From assembly GCA_001858525.1 (NCBI GenBank), contig LAPX01000013.1:1-64000 (forward strand): a stretch of 64,000 nucleotides of DNA, written 5' to 3'. The number at the start of each line of letters is the position of its first letter. Position 1 is the first letter of the stretch. Origin of the DNA: Vampirovibrio chlorellavorus. GTDB taxonomy: Bacteria > Cyanobacteriota > Vampirovibrionia > Vampirovibrionales > Vampirovibrionaceae. The notes under the pieces are model-generated. The model did not search any database. It was not told where the DNA came from and was given only the letters and a program-made list of their open reading frames with translations. Positions 23,722 to 33,247 of the stretch are shown here, piece after piece. A program made the position numbers and the translations under genes.

Positions 23722-26154
23722 TTAGCTGGCCAGCTCAATGATGGTTTTGCCGTCGCCCCCCTGGGTGGCCTGAGCCGGGTAATAGCGCTTGACGTAGCTG
23801 GAGCCGGATAAGTACTGCCGAATTTGCTTTTTCAAGGCCCCGGTACCTTGACCGTGCACAATGGCCACGGCCTGATAGCCCGCCATCATGGCTTCATCCA
23901 GAAACTTTTCTACCTGAAGCAAGGCGTCATCGGCCCGCTGGCCCCGCACATCACAGCTCAGGCTCGGGTCAAGCGGCTCATCCAAAACCGAGGCCCCTTC
24001 GTCCACCCGTTTTTTACGCTCCAGATTCTTGGCTTTGGGTTGCTGCTTTTGGGGCAACCGGGATTTGTAGGGACGCTCCAGATCCGACACTGGTACGGTC
24101 ATGCGCATAATGCCCACTTGCAGGGTCACTTCCTTGGATGCGTTGTCGATGGCAATGATCTCGCCGGTCACTTCCAGTTGACGGCTTGTCACCGTTTCGC
24201 CCAGTTTTAAATCCGAAACTTTCAGGCGGACCACATCGCCAATGCTTTCCCGGCTCTCGAAAAAGGCCTCATCCGCTTTTTTGCCCATGGCCCGCAGCTT
24301 GCCCGCCATTTTTTCCGGGTATTTGACCTGCCCTTGCAGGGTGGCTTTGCGCATTTCTTTTAGCTGGTTTTCCAAGTCATGGATGCGGCTTTTCAGGCTG
24401 GTCTGAAACTGTTTGAGGGTTTGTCGCTTATCCGCTTCCAGCTTTTGCCGCTCGAATTCCAGTTTTTCATAGGTCTCTTGCGCTTCCAGCCGGTAGGATC
24501 GAGCCCGTTGCAGTTCTTCTTCCAGTTGCCGATTGCGGGTTTCCAGCTCTTGCAGCAAGTCAGAAGATTCTCTTGCGGGGGCGCTCAGCCCGGCTCTGGC
24601 CCGACGAATGACAGTATCCTTTAATCCCAGTTTCTCGGCGATGGTAATGGCATTGCTGGCCCCGGGCACCCCAATCATCAGGCGATAGGTGGGGCTGAGG
24701 GTTTCGGCGTCAAACTCCACGCTGGCGTTCACAAAGCCCTGATGCTGGTGGGCATCCAGCTTCAGTTCGCCCAAGTGGGTGGTGACGATGGTTAAAGCGC
24801 CTTTTTGGTAAAGCTCATCCAACACCGCTTTGGCCAAGGCGGCCCCTTCGGCGGGGTCGGTCCCGGCAGCGATCTCGTCAATCAGCACCAAGCCTTGGCG
24901 CAGATCGGTTTCATCGGCCAGAAAGGACTTCAAACGCTGGATATGGGCGGAAAACGTGGACAAACTCTGGGCGATGCTCTGTTGATCGCCAATATCCACC
25001 AGTACGTTGGTAAACAGAGACATGCGAGAGTGCTCGCCCACGGGCAGGTGCAGTCCGGCCCGCAACATGCAGGCAAACAGGCCCACGGTTTTCAGCAGAA
25101 CGGTTTTGCCGCCGGTGTTGGGGCCGGTGACCACCATGGTGCGATCCCCGGTGAGGCCCAGCTGAATGTCATTGGCCACCACGGACTTGAGCGGGTTTTT
25201 TCGGGTTTGCAATACCAACAGGGGATGCCGGGCTTGCTTCAGATCAATCAGCTGTTCGGCTTGAATAACAGCCACCGGATTGGCGTTCAGCAGTCGGCTA
25301 AGGCGCGCGGCGGCCAATCGGCGATCCAGTTTGCCCAGCGCTGCCACCAACGCTTCCAGGGCTTCCCAGTGGCCGTGCAGGTACAGGGAAATTTGTTTGA
25401 GAATGCGTTCGACTTCTTTTTGCAAATCGGCTTGTAGGCCTTGCAGGGCGTTGTTCAGGGTGACCAGAATCTGAGGTTCCACGTACACGGTGGAACCGGT
25501 GGCCGATGCCCCGTGGATGACTCCGGGCAGCTTGTTTTTATACTCCGCTTTCACCGGGAAAACCGAGCGACCATCCCGTTCGGTGACAATGGCGCTTTGC
25601 AAGGCCTGTGCGAAATCCGGGTTTTGCAGAAAGTGCTGGATTTTTTGCTGCATGGCCTGCTTTTGGTGGCGCAGTTTCTGGCGCAGGCTGAACAGTTCCG
25701 GGCTGGCCGAATCCTTGATGTTGCCGTCGCTTTCCACGAAGTTTTGTAGATAATCCAGCACGTCATCGGGAATGATGGACTCGTTTAGCAGATCGGACAG
25801 GTAATCCAGCTGGTTTTCACTGCGCAGTCCCCGGGAAAAATGCCGAATCAGGCGCCCCCCCAGATCCACCACCCGCATGGTGGACCGAATTTCCTGCAGG
25901 TTTAAAAAGCCTTCTTTGGCTAAACGTTTGACCACCGGGTTGATATCGGGCAGCATGGTGTCGCTGATGACATCCCCGTGGCGAATGAGCAGGGTCTTGA
26001 GCCCTTCCACCTCCTGCTGGTGCTGGATGATGGCATCGGTGTCTTCAAAAAAAGGCTGAGCTTCCCACTGCTGAATGCCATAGGGCGTTAAACACTCCTG
26101 AAGCAATTGTTCAAAAAGCGCGGGCCATTCCAGTAAATCAAGCGAATCCAGCAT
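23722..26154 (-). CDS. mutS2: Endonuclease MutS2
   Basis: MutS-family ATPase with a Smr nuclease domain, 810 residues. In known bacteria MutS2 suppresses recombination or splits collided ribosomes. The lever/core region has VFPVKAEYKNKLPGVIHGASATGSTVYVEP; Walker A is TGPNTGGKT (about 340), Walker B VLIDEIAAGTDPAEG. A coiled-coil-like stretch (about 520-620) precedes the Smr domain (about 735-810) with DVRGQRADDAL and HGQGTGALK. No mismatch-recognition domain is present, as expected. ATG at 26154 matches the family N-terminus; a TTG at 26172 has a better AGAGG site. The start overlaps the end of the GT9 gene, so they are probably translationally coupled. Confidence 0.95.
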   Translation of the reverse strand: MLDSLDLLEWPALFEQLLQECLTPYGIQQWEAQPFFEDTDAIIQHQQEVEGLKTLLIRHGDVISDTMLPDINPVVKRLAKEGFLNLQEIRSTMRVVDLGGRLIRHFSRGLRSENQLDYLSDLLNESIIPDDVLDYLQNFVESDGNIKDSASPELFSLRQKLRHQKQAMQQKIQHFLQNPDFAQALQSAIVTERDGRSVFPVKAEYKNKLPGVIHGASATGSTVYVEPQILVTLNNALQGLQADLQKEVERILKQISLYLHGHWEALEALVAALGKLDRRLAAARLSRLLNANPVAVIQAEQLIDLKQARHPLLVLQTRKNPLKSVVANDIQLGLTGDRTMVVTGPNTGGKTVLLKTVGLFACMLRAGLHLPVGEHSRMSLFTNVLVDIGDQQSIAQSLSTFSAHIQRLKSFLADETDLRQGLVLIDEIAAGTDPAEGAALAKAVLDELYQKGALTIVTTHLGELKLDAHQHQGFVNASVEFDAETLSPTYRLMIGVPGASNAITIAEKLGLKDTVIRRARAGLSAPARESSDLLQELETRNRQLEEELQRARSYRLEAQETYEKLEFERQKLEADKRQTLKQFQTSLKSRIHDLENQLKEMRKATLQGQVKYPEKMAGKLRAMGKKADEAFFESRESIGDVVRLKVSDLKLGETVTSRQLEVTGEIIAIDNASKEVTLQVGIMRMTVPVSDLERPYKSRLPQKQQPKAKNLERKKRVDEGASVLDEPLDPSLSCDVRGQRADDALLQVEKFLDEAMMAGYQAVAIVHGQGTGALKKQIRQYLSGSSYVKRYYPAQATQGGDGKTIIELAS

Positions 26155-27208
26155 AGATTCTGATTGTCTCAATGACAGCCTCTGGCTGCAAGTTTTTCAT
26201 GCAGGCAAAATCAAAGTGGCAAGGCTTGGCCAAATCACAGGGGCGACAGGCCAGCGGTTGCTGCACGATGCGACTGTTAGGCGGCCCCCACTTCAGGGCG
26301 TTCATGGGGCCAAACAGGGCCACCACCGGCACCCCCGTGGCCGCGGCCATGTGTAAGGTGCCCGAATCCACCCCCACCACCAGATGCATCTGCTTTAAAA
26401 AGGCCATGCTTTCCAGCAGGGAAAACTGTCCGCAGTGAATGTGCACCCGCTTGCGGTAGGCCGATAGAATATTGGTTTTCAGGGCCTCATAGAGTGGCGC
26501 ATCGGAGGGGGCACCCAGACAATGCACATGGCAATCCTTGCGGGTCAGCAGCCACTCCACCAGATGCTTGGCATGCTCGTTGGGCCATTGCTTGGCCGGG
26601 TTGGAACTGGTCAGGTGCACCACCACGTGCCGCTTGACAGAGGGATCCGCGGCTTTAATGTCCGCCAGCACCGCTGTGGCTTTGGCCGCTTCCTCGGGTG
26701 CCCACCAGCTTTCCAGGTGACTGTCCTGCACCGGAATGTTAGCCGCCTCTAGCAGGGAGAGAAAGCTGTCCACTTCGTGATCGTTCTTGCGGTAGGGCAC
26801 AGCCCGAGTCAGCAACAAGCTGCGGGCCTCGGTGTTAAAGCCAATGCGCTCGGGTATCCCCGCCAAAAAGGCCAAGGCCGCCGATGAGAAAGAGCGCTTG
26901 AGGACAAAGGCGGTATCGTACTGTCGGTTACGCAGCAGGCTGACGTAATGCCAAAAGGATTTGGGCCGTTCCGCCCGGTTTTCGTAGCGATGTTTGCGGG
27001 TGGTATCAAACCACAGAAGCTCATCGAGATAAGGACAGTCTCGCAGCACTTCGCCGGAGTTGGGGGCCACCAGCATATCAATCTGGGCATCCGGGTAGGC
27101 GGCCCTTAGATTGCGCAAAAAAGGGACCGTCAGCAGGGTGTCCCCGATAAAGCGATAGCGAATGACCAGAATTTTACGGCGGGGCTTAACGACTGGAGGA
27201 TTGGACAT
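26138..27208 (-). CDS. Glycosyltransferase family 9 (heptosyltransferase-like)
   Basis: Cytosolic GT-B enzyme of 356 residues. ILVIRYRFIGDTLLTVPFLR at the start and GVDSGTLHMAAATGVPVVALFGP near residue 285 are the hallmarks of ADP-heptose:LPS heptosyltransferases. A C-terminal CRPCDLAKPCHFDFACM cysteine cluster is common in this family. It overlaps the end of lpxK by 23 bases and overlaps mutS2, so the order lpxK-GT9-mutS2 reads as one transcript. The neighbour lpxK supports a role in LPS core assembly. The sugar donor and acceptor are not determined. Confidence 0.92.
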   Translation of the reverse strand: MSNPPVVKPRRKILVIRYRFIGDTLLTVPFLRNLRAAYPDAQIDMLVAPNSGEVLRDCPYLDELLWFDTTRKHRYENRAERPKSFWHYVSLLRNRQYDTAFVLKRSFSSAALAFLAGIPERIGFNTEARSLLLTRAVPYRKNDHEVDSFLSLLEAANIPVQDSHLESWWAPEEAAKATAVLADIKAADPSVKRHVVVHLTSSNPAKQWPNEHAKHLVEWLLTRKDCHVHCLGAPSDAPLYEALKTNILSAYRKRVHIHCGQFSLLESMAFLKQMHLVVGVDSGTLHMAAATGVPVVALFGPMNALKWGPPNSRIVQQPLACRPCDLAKPCHFDFACMKNLQPEAVIETIRIYAGFA

Positions 27209-28349
27209 GTCCGGCTCCTGCTTGGGGATGTTTATGCAACTGGGTCAGGAATTCATCGTAAAACCAGCGACCATCCAGCAAAGGTACCATTTGCAAGGTG
27301 TAGACCTGCCCCTGAATGTGTGGGGGCAGCAGATTGCGCACTTTGGTCAGGTCTTTATCGGTGGTCACCAGAATGGGATTCTGAGATTGGGCGGTTTGGG
27401 CCAGAGCCATCAGCCTTTCCACATCGGCGGTGCTGTACACATGGTGATCTTCAAATTGTACGTGCTGGATAACGTTCAGCCCCAGGCTCCTCAAGTCCTG
27501 TTCAAACTGGCTGGCCTGGGCAATGGCCGAAAAGGCAATGACCGGGCGCTGCTTGAGATCCTCAATGGCAATGTTGTGGCTTTGCAGGGAGGTGAAATCG
27601 CCCATGGGCCGAAGTCCGGCGGGCTGAAAGGGCACCGGTAAAATCTGGATGGGCGACTTGGGAGGAATGGGGCCAAAGCGCTGGCTCCAGCCTTGTACGG
27701 TATTCAGGGTGGTCTCGTTCACGGTTTTGGTGATGAAGATCACATCGGCCCGGCCCAGCTCGGACAGCGGTTCCCGCAGGGGGCCCGCGGGCAGTAACTG
27801 GTTATTGCCCAGCAACTGGTGCCCATCCACCAGTAGAATGTTCATATCACGCTCCAGTTGAATGTGCTGGAAGCCGTCATCCAGAATCACGAAGTCCGGG
27901 CGATAGTCCCGCAGGCTGCGTTGTAAATTCTGCACCCGGTTTTTGCCTACAATAACAATGGCTTCGGGCACCTGTTCCTGAATCAGATAGGCTTCATCCC
28001 CGTATACGGGGTCCAGCGCCCGGGAATAATCCACCTGCTGCTCCGCCCCATAGCCACGGGATAGCACCACCACGGTTTTGCCGCTTTGTACCAGCCCCTT
28101 GGCCAGGGCAATAACAATAGGGGTTTTGCCGGTGCCCCCCGTGGTCAGGTTGCCCACGCTAATAACCGGCACAGGGGCCTGATAGCAATTGCGCAAGCCA
28201 TACTGATAGGCCAGTAACCGGCACTGGACGCCCAATTGATAAAACCAGCCCAGGGGAAGCAGGGGTAAAAGCCAGGGGCTCAGCGAGCCACCGGGGCGGT
28301 AGTGTTGGCGGGTCATCCAGAGTTTGAAGGACTTCAACACGATGATCAT
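27186..28349 (-). CDS. lpxK: Tetraacyldisaccharide 4'-kinase
   Basis: Lipid A 4'-kinase, 387 residues, phosphorylating the disaccharide precursor at the inner membrane. An N-terminal hydrophobic segment (about 20-45) anchors it. The P-loop is GNLTTGGTGKTP (66-77), followed by LSRGYGA, GDEAYLI and VILDDGFQHIQLERDMNILLVD, all diagnostic. ATG at 28349 (MIIVLKSF) has AGGA very close; an ATG 33 bases later at 28316 is also possible, and longer in-frame extension to 28448 is unlikely. It is direct evidence for lipid A synthesis and a diderm envelope. It is divergent from the YkgJ-like gene. Confidence 0.95.
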   Translation of the reverse strand: MIIVLKSFKLWMTRQHYRPGGSLSPWLLPLLPLGWFYQLGVQCRLLAYQYGLRNCYQAPVPVISVGNLTTGGTGKTPIVIALAKGLVQSGKTVVVLSRGYGAEQQVDYSRALDPVYGDEAYLIQEQVPEAIVIVGKNRVQNLQRSLRDYRPDFVILDDGFQHIQLERDMNILLVDGHQLLGNNQLLPAGPLREPLSELGRADVIFITKTVNETTLNTVQGWSQRFGPIPPKSPIQILPVPFQPAGLRPMGDFTSLQSHNIAIEDLKQRPVIAFSAIAQASQFEQDLRSLGLNVIQHVQFEDHHVYSTADVERLMALAQTAQSQNPILVTTDKDLTKVRNLLPPHIQGQVYTLQMVPLLDGRWFYDEFLTQLHKHPQAGAGHVQSSSR

Positions 28350-28464
28350 TCCTGGGTTGAGATGCTGTGGCTGCGGAACCAGACTGTGTTCAGGCCCGGC
28401 CGATGTGGGATTGAATTTCCAGACAGACTGATCACAGGCGACACACAAGCATTACAATGGTTTT

Positions 28465-29208
28465 ATGGACAATTATTATGGCCGATTATCGGTCACAAAA
28501 CAACAATACAAGGAACTAGTCCATCAGTCGAAAGACCTTTTGGAACGTCAATTAATGGCCCTTCGGGACTCTTTTTCCTGTGACGCCTGCGAGGGGGCTT
28601 TGTTAAAGACTTTGGATGAGGCTATTCAGGCACAGCACTCAGGTTGTGGTTATACCCAGTGGCAAAAAGAAGCCTTGCGGGTTTTGGAAACGGACTTGGG
28701 CGCGGAAATTTTGCAGCGCCTTCAGCAGATCAGCGCCTATCGGGATCAGTTTGCCTGCCACTTGTGCGGGGCTTGCTGTCGCTTGGCCAGTCAGGATGCC
28801 GATTATGCCACCTTGCGCCAGCGGGCTGAAGCCGGGGACGACTTTGCACGCCAGTTCACCAGCGTGTTTTTACCTTATGCCTCCCGAGAAGCGGCCCGAC
28901 AAAAAGCCCCGGATCTGGTGGCGGCCGTGTTGGCGGAAACGGTGGAAGAACCGGAGGGGGCGGAGCGTGTGTTCTTCTACCACTGCCCTTACGTGGGGGA
29001 AGATCATCGCTGCACGGTGTATGGTACCGAGAAGCGACCGGGCATTTGCCAAAGTTATCCGGAAACGCCGCTGGTGTTCATTCAGTCTCAATGTGCCTGG
29101 CAACCGTGGAAGCAGGAAACACACCCGCAAACCCTGATGGCCCATGCCTTGCTGCACGTCAGTGAACAACTCCGCCAGCGTTTGCAGTTGGCTCTGGCGG
29201 CGGATTAG
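28465..29208 (+). CDS. YkgJ-type cysteine cluster protein
   Basis: Protein of 247 residues with the zinc/iron-chelating cysteine motif of the YkgJ family: FACHLCGACCRL (near 96-107), then FYHCPYVGEDHRCTVYGTEKRPGICQSYP (near 171-199). The N-terminal 90 residues are helical and have a further CDAC pair. The family is proposed to bind a metal or iron-sulfur cluster; its role is not established. No Shine-Dalgarno is visible. A TACAAT -10-like box at 28453-28458 lies only six bases before the ATG, so the mRNA might be leaderless. Confidence 0.82.
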   Translation: MDNYYGRLSVTKQQYKELVHQSKDLLERQLMALRDSFSCDACEGALLKTLDEAIQAQHSGCGYTQWQKEALRVLETDLGAEILQRLQQISAYRDQFACHLCGACCRLASQDADYATLRQRAEAGDDFARQFTSVFLPYASREAARQKAPDLVAAVLAETVEEPEGAERVFFYHCPYVGEDHRCTVYGTEKRPGICQSYPETPLVFIQSQCAWQPWKQETHPQTLMAHALLHVSEQLRQRLQLALAAD

Positions 29209-29270
29209 GGCATCGCTTTCAGTTGCTTGGAGCCTGTGCCGCTGAATGGTGCCGGGAGACTCACCCAAGG

Positions 29271-32200
29271 TTACGGCTTAGGGGCGGGAGCGGCGGGCTT
29301 GGCTTTGCTGGTGCCGTCTTTACTCTTTTTGTCTTTTTCAGATTCAGAGGCACTCATTTTTTGAGAGATGGCCTGCAGGGTCTGGAAGTTTTCCAGAGCG
29401 TCCGCCATCGGGTTCCAACCGGCCTCTGTGGTTAATCCCATCAGTTCCGCATCCGAGATATGCTCCAGAATAGCTTGTATGCTCTGCCGCTGGGCCAGTT
29501 CCAGTTGGGTCAGTTGGGTCATTCTATCATTGCGGACATCCACGATTTTTTTCAGGTGTGCTTCGGAAAACAGCCCGTTGTCGGCTAACCCTTCGTTGAT
29601 CATGAACATAATAATTCGCTGACATTCCAGTTCGTGATACCGTAATGCGTTAAAACGCGGCGGGGTGGGCAATTTGGCAATTTGTTCGTAAACGGTGCGA
29701 ATTTCCTCAAAGCTGGCCTTCTGCCGCAGAATATGATCCCGGATGCTGTTGACCAGCCCCAGATTCAATTCATCGCTTTCTTTCACAAAATTCAGATAGC
29801 TTTTACCGTTCCCCATCAGGGAGCGAGAGATTTTACCCTTGAGTCTGAAGAGGTGCACCAGATAATCATGCTCATCCGGGGTGAGCTTCATCAGGGCGGG
29901 CGGCTTTTTGCCGGTCACTTGCAGTTGTTCCATCAAACGGCGCAGGCTGGTGGCGGCAATGTAATGACCCGCATCGGCGGTGTAGGCTTTTTGATAATAA
30001 TCCAGCGCCTGGGCGTCCCGGCCTTCTTCTTCGGCCACTTGGCCCAGTGTGGCCAGGGCGTTGGGGTCGTTGGGCAAAATCAGTAACACGGTTTTGGCTT
30101 CGTTTCGGGCTTGCTCATTATTCCCGGCTAAGAAGAGGGCTTGGGCTTTCATCCAGTGCGCTTTCCCATTCAGCGGGTCGGTTTGCAGGACCCTCTCGGC
30201 CATGTTCAGGGCTTCTGTGGCCCGATTATTCTCCAGGTAGTAATTTCCCAGCGTGAGTTGCAGTTCCGTTTGGATGGCGGGGTTGGTGGCCACACCAATG
30301 CCTGTTTTCAGGGCGCTTTCCGCCTTTTGCCAGTAAGCTTTCGATTTTTCAAGGCCGAGCGGTGGCTTTTGCCACAGGGCCTGATCGGCCAGACGGGCGT
30401 AGATCTGATACTGCAGGTGGCGGCTACTCCCCTGACTGGGATTGAGGGCCATGGCATGCTGAGCGGCTATTAGGGCCGGGCCATACTGACGCTTGCGCAT
30501 GAGGTAATAGGCTTTTAGGCGGCTGGCGGTGGCATTGTTTGCACTCAGTGAGTTGATTTGACCGTAATGGCTATCCAGATAGGCCCAATCCAGCTTGGTG
30601 AGGGCGGCTTCATAGACGGCTAAAATGGCCTGGGGGTTACCCGGCTGAATCCTCAGGGCGTTTCGGAAGGCGGTACTGGCCTCGGTTACATTTTGGGCCT
30701 GCATGAGCCCTTTGCCCATGAGTAGCCAGCCCGTGGCGTCTTTCGGGCTTCTCGTCAAACGTTCCTGGGCGCTGGCCAGCCATAATTTCCCTTGTAAGGT
30801 ACTCATCCAGGGCTTGCTGCGGGCAAATGCTCTTCCGGAGAGCGTGCCCAAGGCCTGCTGATAGGCTTGTCTGGCCCCCTCCGCCTGTTTGTTTTGCAGA
30901 TACAGATCCCCCAGCAATTCGGCGCTTTGGAAGTCCTGTGAATTCAGGGTCAAGGCTTGACGCAAGGCTGTGATGGCTTGGGGGCCGGAGCAGCTTTGCC
31001 CCAGTGCTTTGTAAAGTGGCGGGTATGCTTCCCCCTGCTGCCGGGTGAGGGCTTGCAGTTGCTGGCAGGTGGTGGGTTTTGCCTCAGGAATCTGGTAGAC
31101 CTGGGCCAAGGCTTGCTCCACGTCTGCGGCCATGGCGGCGGACAGTCGGGCTTGAGGCATGGCCGTGCTTATCCAGTCTGCCACCAGCGGGGCTAGTGTC
31201 TCATCCTTGCTTTCAGCTTGGGCAAAGGCCTGTTGGGCCAGTTGGTATTGACCCACCGCCACCAGCTTTTCTCCCAACTGGTAGAGGGCCACCGGATGCG
31301 AGGCTTTGGATAGGGCTTGCTGAAAATAGGCCCGGGCCGATGGCCCTTGGCCTCCCGCTTGTGCTTCCACGCCTCGGGTAAAAAGGCCGTCGGTGCTATT
31401 TCCCGAGAGATCCTTGGGAGGCGGGGTTACCCGGTAATGCTGAATGGCTTGCTGAGACAGGCTTTGAATATCCACCCGGTTGATGTCGGTGGGCTCAATG
31501 GTCAGATGGGTCACGCCGCCTTTGGGCTCCACTTTTAACACGCTCTGGGCCGAGGCTATGGCCTGCACCACATCCACTCGAATTTTCCCCATCACCGCGC
31601 TGACCTGCTCGGTCAGGCGCAGCAAATCCCCGGATTCACTAAGGGCACTATCGGCCAGCTTGATATGGGTGGCATCGGGCAGTGGTTCCGGGTTGGTGGC
31701 ATCTAGCGGCACCCACTCCCCGTTTTGACTGGTGCCAATGTAGGCTTCCGTCCACATGTGAAAAACAAATTTCCCCAGATCGGAGTCATCATCTGGCAGA
31801 TAAATCAGGCCAATGGCCACCCGGGCCGGAATACCCAGTGACCGCAGCAGGGAGGTCAGCAGCACGGCGTGCTCGGTGCAGTCGCCTTGTTTGCGTTCAA
31901 AGGTCTCTTTGGCCGAGGCAAAACCCAGGCTGAAATCCTTGGAGGCAATATTCTGGTACACCCATTGCTGTAGCTTGCGGGCGGCGTAATAGGCCCGATT
32001 TTCTGAGCCAATGATCCGCAAAGCGGTTTGATCCAGCTCAGCATCGTGTACTTGCAGGTAGGGGGTGGCTTCCAGATAGCGATTGTCGATGCGCACGGGG
32101 AAGGTGGCCAGTGAGTTGGCCGGTTCTTGCTGGCGAACCTGCAAATAAACCGCAGAGGGGTCCAGTGCGGCTTGCTCGCCATCCGGGGCGTTAACAAACT

Positions 32201-33113
32201 GCTGATTCAGGGTTTCCGGCAGTAGGGCTTTCAAGTCCAGCGTTTGTCCCCGGATGGGGCTGAGTTTGAACAATGCTTTGGCCGTGGTGCGGGGCTGGGG
32301 AATGGCGTTGCTCACAATGGTGGAGGCTTGTATCAGATCCACCGTTTGCCGATCCATTTCCTGGACTTCCCGCTGAGAGGCGTAGACCATCTCCAGTCCG
32401 GCCTGATTGCCCAGCGATTGCGATTTGTACAACTTGCCCTGTTCATCCCGCCATTCGTAGATTTTTTGTTGCTCACTGGCTGGATTGCTGAGTTCAAACT
32501 TGCGAACCGGCTTGACTTCGCCGGTGGCCAGCGCCAGCTTCTCCCGTTGAAGCGGCTTGACAGTGGTGTTGACCACTTGCGGTTGCACACCCAAGTGCAG
32601 GGTTTGGTAGTTGAACTGGCTCCCGGCCTTGTCCTGATAATGCTGCCGGTAAACCTGCTTGATTTTTTCTCCGCCCGGAAACAGAAAATGCTCCTTGGCG
32701 ATGGGGGCCTGCCCCACGCTCTCGGTATTGTCCCTTAGCATGCGCAGATCGATGCCATCCTGATCCAGATGGCCGTCCGCTTCCAATAGCGCTTCATCGC
32801 CCAAGGTGTAGCGATAGCTGAAGCTCACCGCGTCATGCGCTTGGGGACTTTCCACAAACCGGCTGATGGAATTGACCTCAAAGGGGCTGCCCTGTCGGGT
32901 GAAATGATTCACGTGGCTGATTTCGGTAATGGTGCTGGCCGGATTATCCGGGGCCGGAAAGCTGTGAATGCCCACTTTGCCGATGGCTTGCCCATTGGCT
33001 TTCAGGGTGTACCAGTCGGTTTCGGCCCAAACCGTCACAGGCGTGGCCAAACCTATCCATAGGCTTAGTGACAGGCCAATGCTCGCTTGAAAAGGGCGAT
33101 GTCGCTTGGGCAT
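29271..33113 (-). CDS. Large exported transglutaminase-like/TPR protein
   Basis: Protein of 1280 residues with a signal peptide (1-30, ending VWA). Residues 31-330 form an N-terminal region resembling the DUF3857-type part seen with transglutaminases. The transglutaminase core is about 375-480, with the Cys of GDCTEH (C412), the His of FHMWTEAYI and the Asp of VPLDATNPEP, so the catalytic triad looks intact. Residues 590-1080 contain many TPR-like repeats (for example NPQAILAVYEAAL, ALNMAERVLQTDPLNGKAHW), followed by a helical C-terminal region and a Lys/Pro-rich tail. In bacteria such domains often act as cysteine proteases rather than crosslinkers. Substrate unknown. It stands alone upstream of the GH9 gene's 3' end. 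Confidence 0.85.
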   Translation of the reverse strand: MPKRHRPFQASIGLSLSLWIGLATPVTVWAETDWYTLKANGQAIGKVGIHSFPAPDNPASTITEISHVNHFTRQGSPFEVNSISRFVESPQAHDAVSFSYRYTLGDEALLEADGHLDQDGIDLRMLRDNTESVGQAPIAKEHFLFPGGEKIKQVYRQHYQDKAGSQFNYQTLHLGVQPQVVNTTVKPLQREKLALATGEVKPVRKFELSNPASEQQKIYEWRDEQGKLYKSQSLGNQAGLEMVYASQREVQEMDRQTVDLIQASTIVSNAIPQPRTTAKALFKLSPIRGQTLDLKALLPETLNQQFVNAPDGEQAALDPSAVYLQVRQQEPANSLATFPVRIDNRYLEATPYLQVHDAELDQTALRIIGSENRAYYAARKLQQWVYQNIASKDFSLGFASAKETFERKQGDCTEHAVLLTSLLRSLGIPARVAIGLIYLPDDDSDLGKFVFHMWTEAYIGTSQNGEWVPLDATNPEPLPDATHIKLADSALSESGDLLRLTEQVSAVMGKIRVDVVQAIASAQSVLKVEPKGGVTHLTIEPTDINRVDIQSLSQQAIQHYRVTPPPKDLSGNSTDGLFTRGVEAQAGGQGPSARAYFQQALSKASHPVALYQLGEKLVAVGQYQLAQQAFAQAESKDETLAPLVADWISTAMPQARLSAAMAADVEQALAQVYQIPEAKPTTCQQLQALTRQQGEAYPPLYKALGQSCSGPQAITALRQALTLNSQDFQSAELLGDLYLQNKQAEGARQAYQQALGTLSGRAFARSKPWMSTLQGKLWLASAQERLTRSPKDATGWLLMGKGLMQAQNVTEASTAFRNALRIQPGNPQAILAVYEAALTKLDWAYLDSHYGQINSLSANNATASRLKAYYLMRKRQYGPALIAAQHAMALNPSQGSSRHLQYQIYARLADQALWQKPPLGLEKSKAYWQKAESALKTGIGVATNPAIQTELQLTLGNYYLENNRATEALNMAERVLQTDPLNGKAHWMKAQALFLAGNNEQARNEAKTVLLILPNDPNALATLGQVAEEEGRDAQALDYYQKAYTADAGHYIAATSLRRLMEQLQVTGKKPPALMKLTPDEHDYLVHLFRLKGKISRSLMGNGKSYLNFVKESDELNLGLVNSIRDHILRQKASFEEIRTVYEQIAKLPTPPRFNALRYHELECQRIIMFMINEGLADNGLFSEAHLKKIVDVRNDRMTQLTQLELAQRQSIQAILEHISDAELMGLTTEAGWNPMADALENFQTLQAISQKMSASESEKDKKSKDGTSKAKPAAPAPKP

Positions 33114-33247
33114 TGATGTGATCCGGTTACTGTGGGCTGTTCCGTTCCTGCAATACCCTCAGCTTACCGAATTTCACCCAGCCCGCCATCGGAAGGATGG
33201 AGGAGCCGACTGCTTTTGCGGAATTGAGAATTAATATTTTTTTAAAA

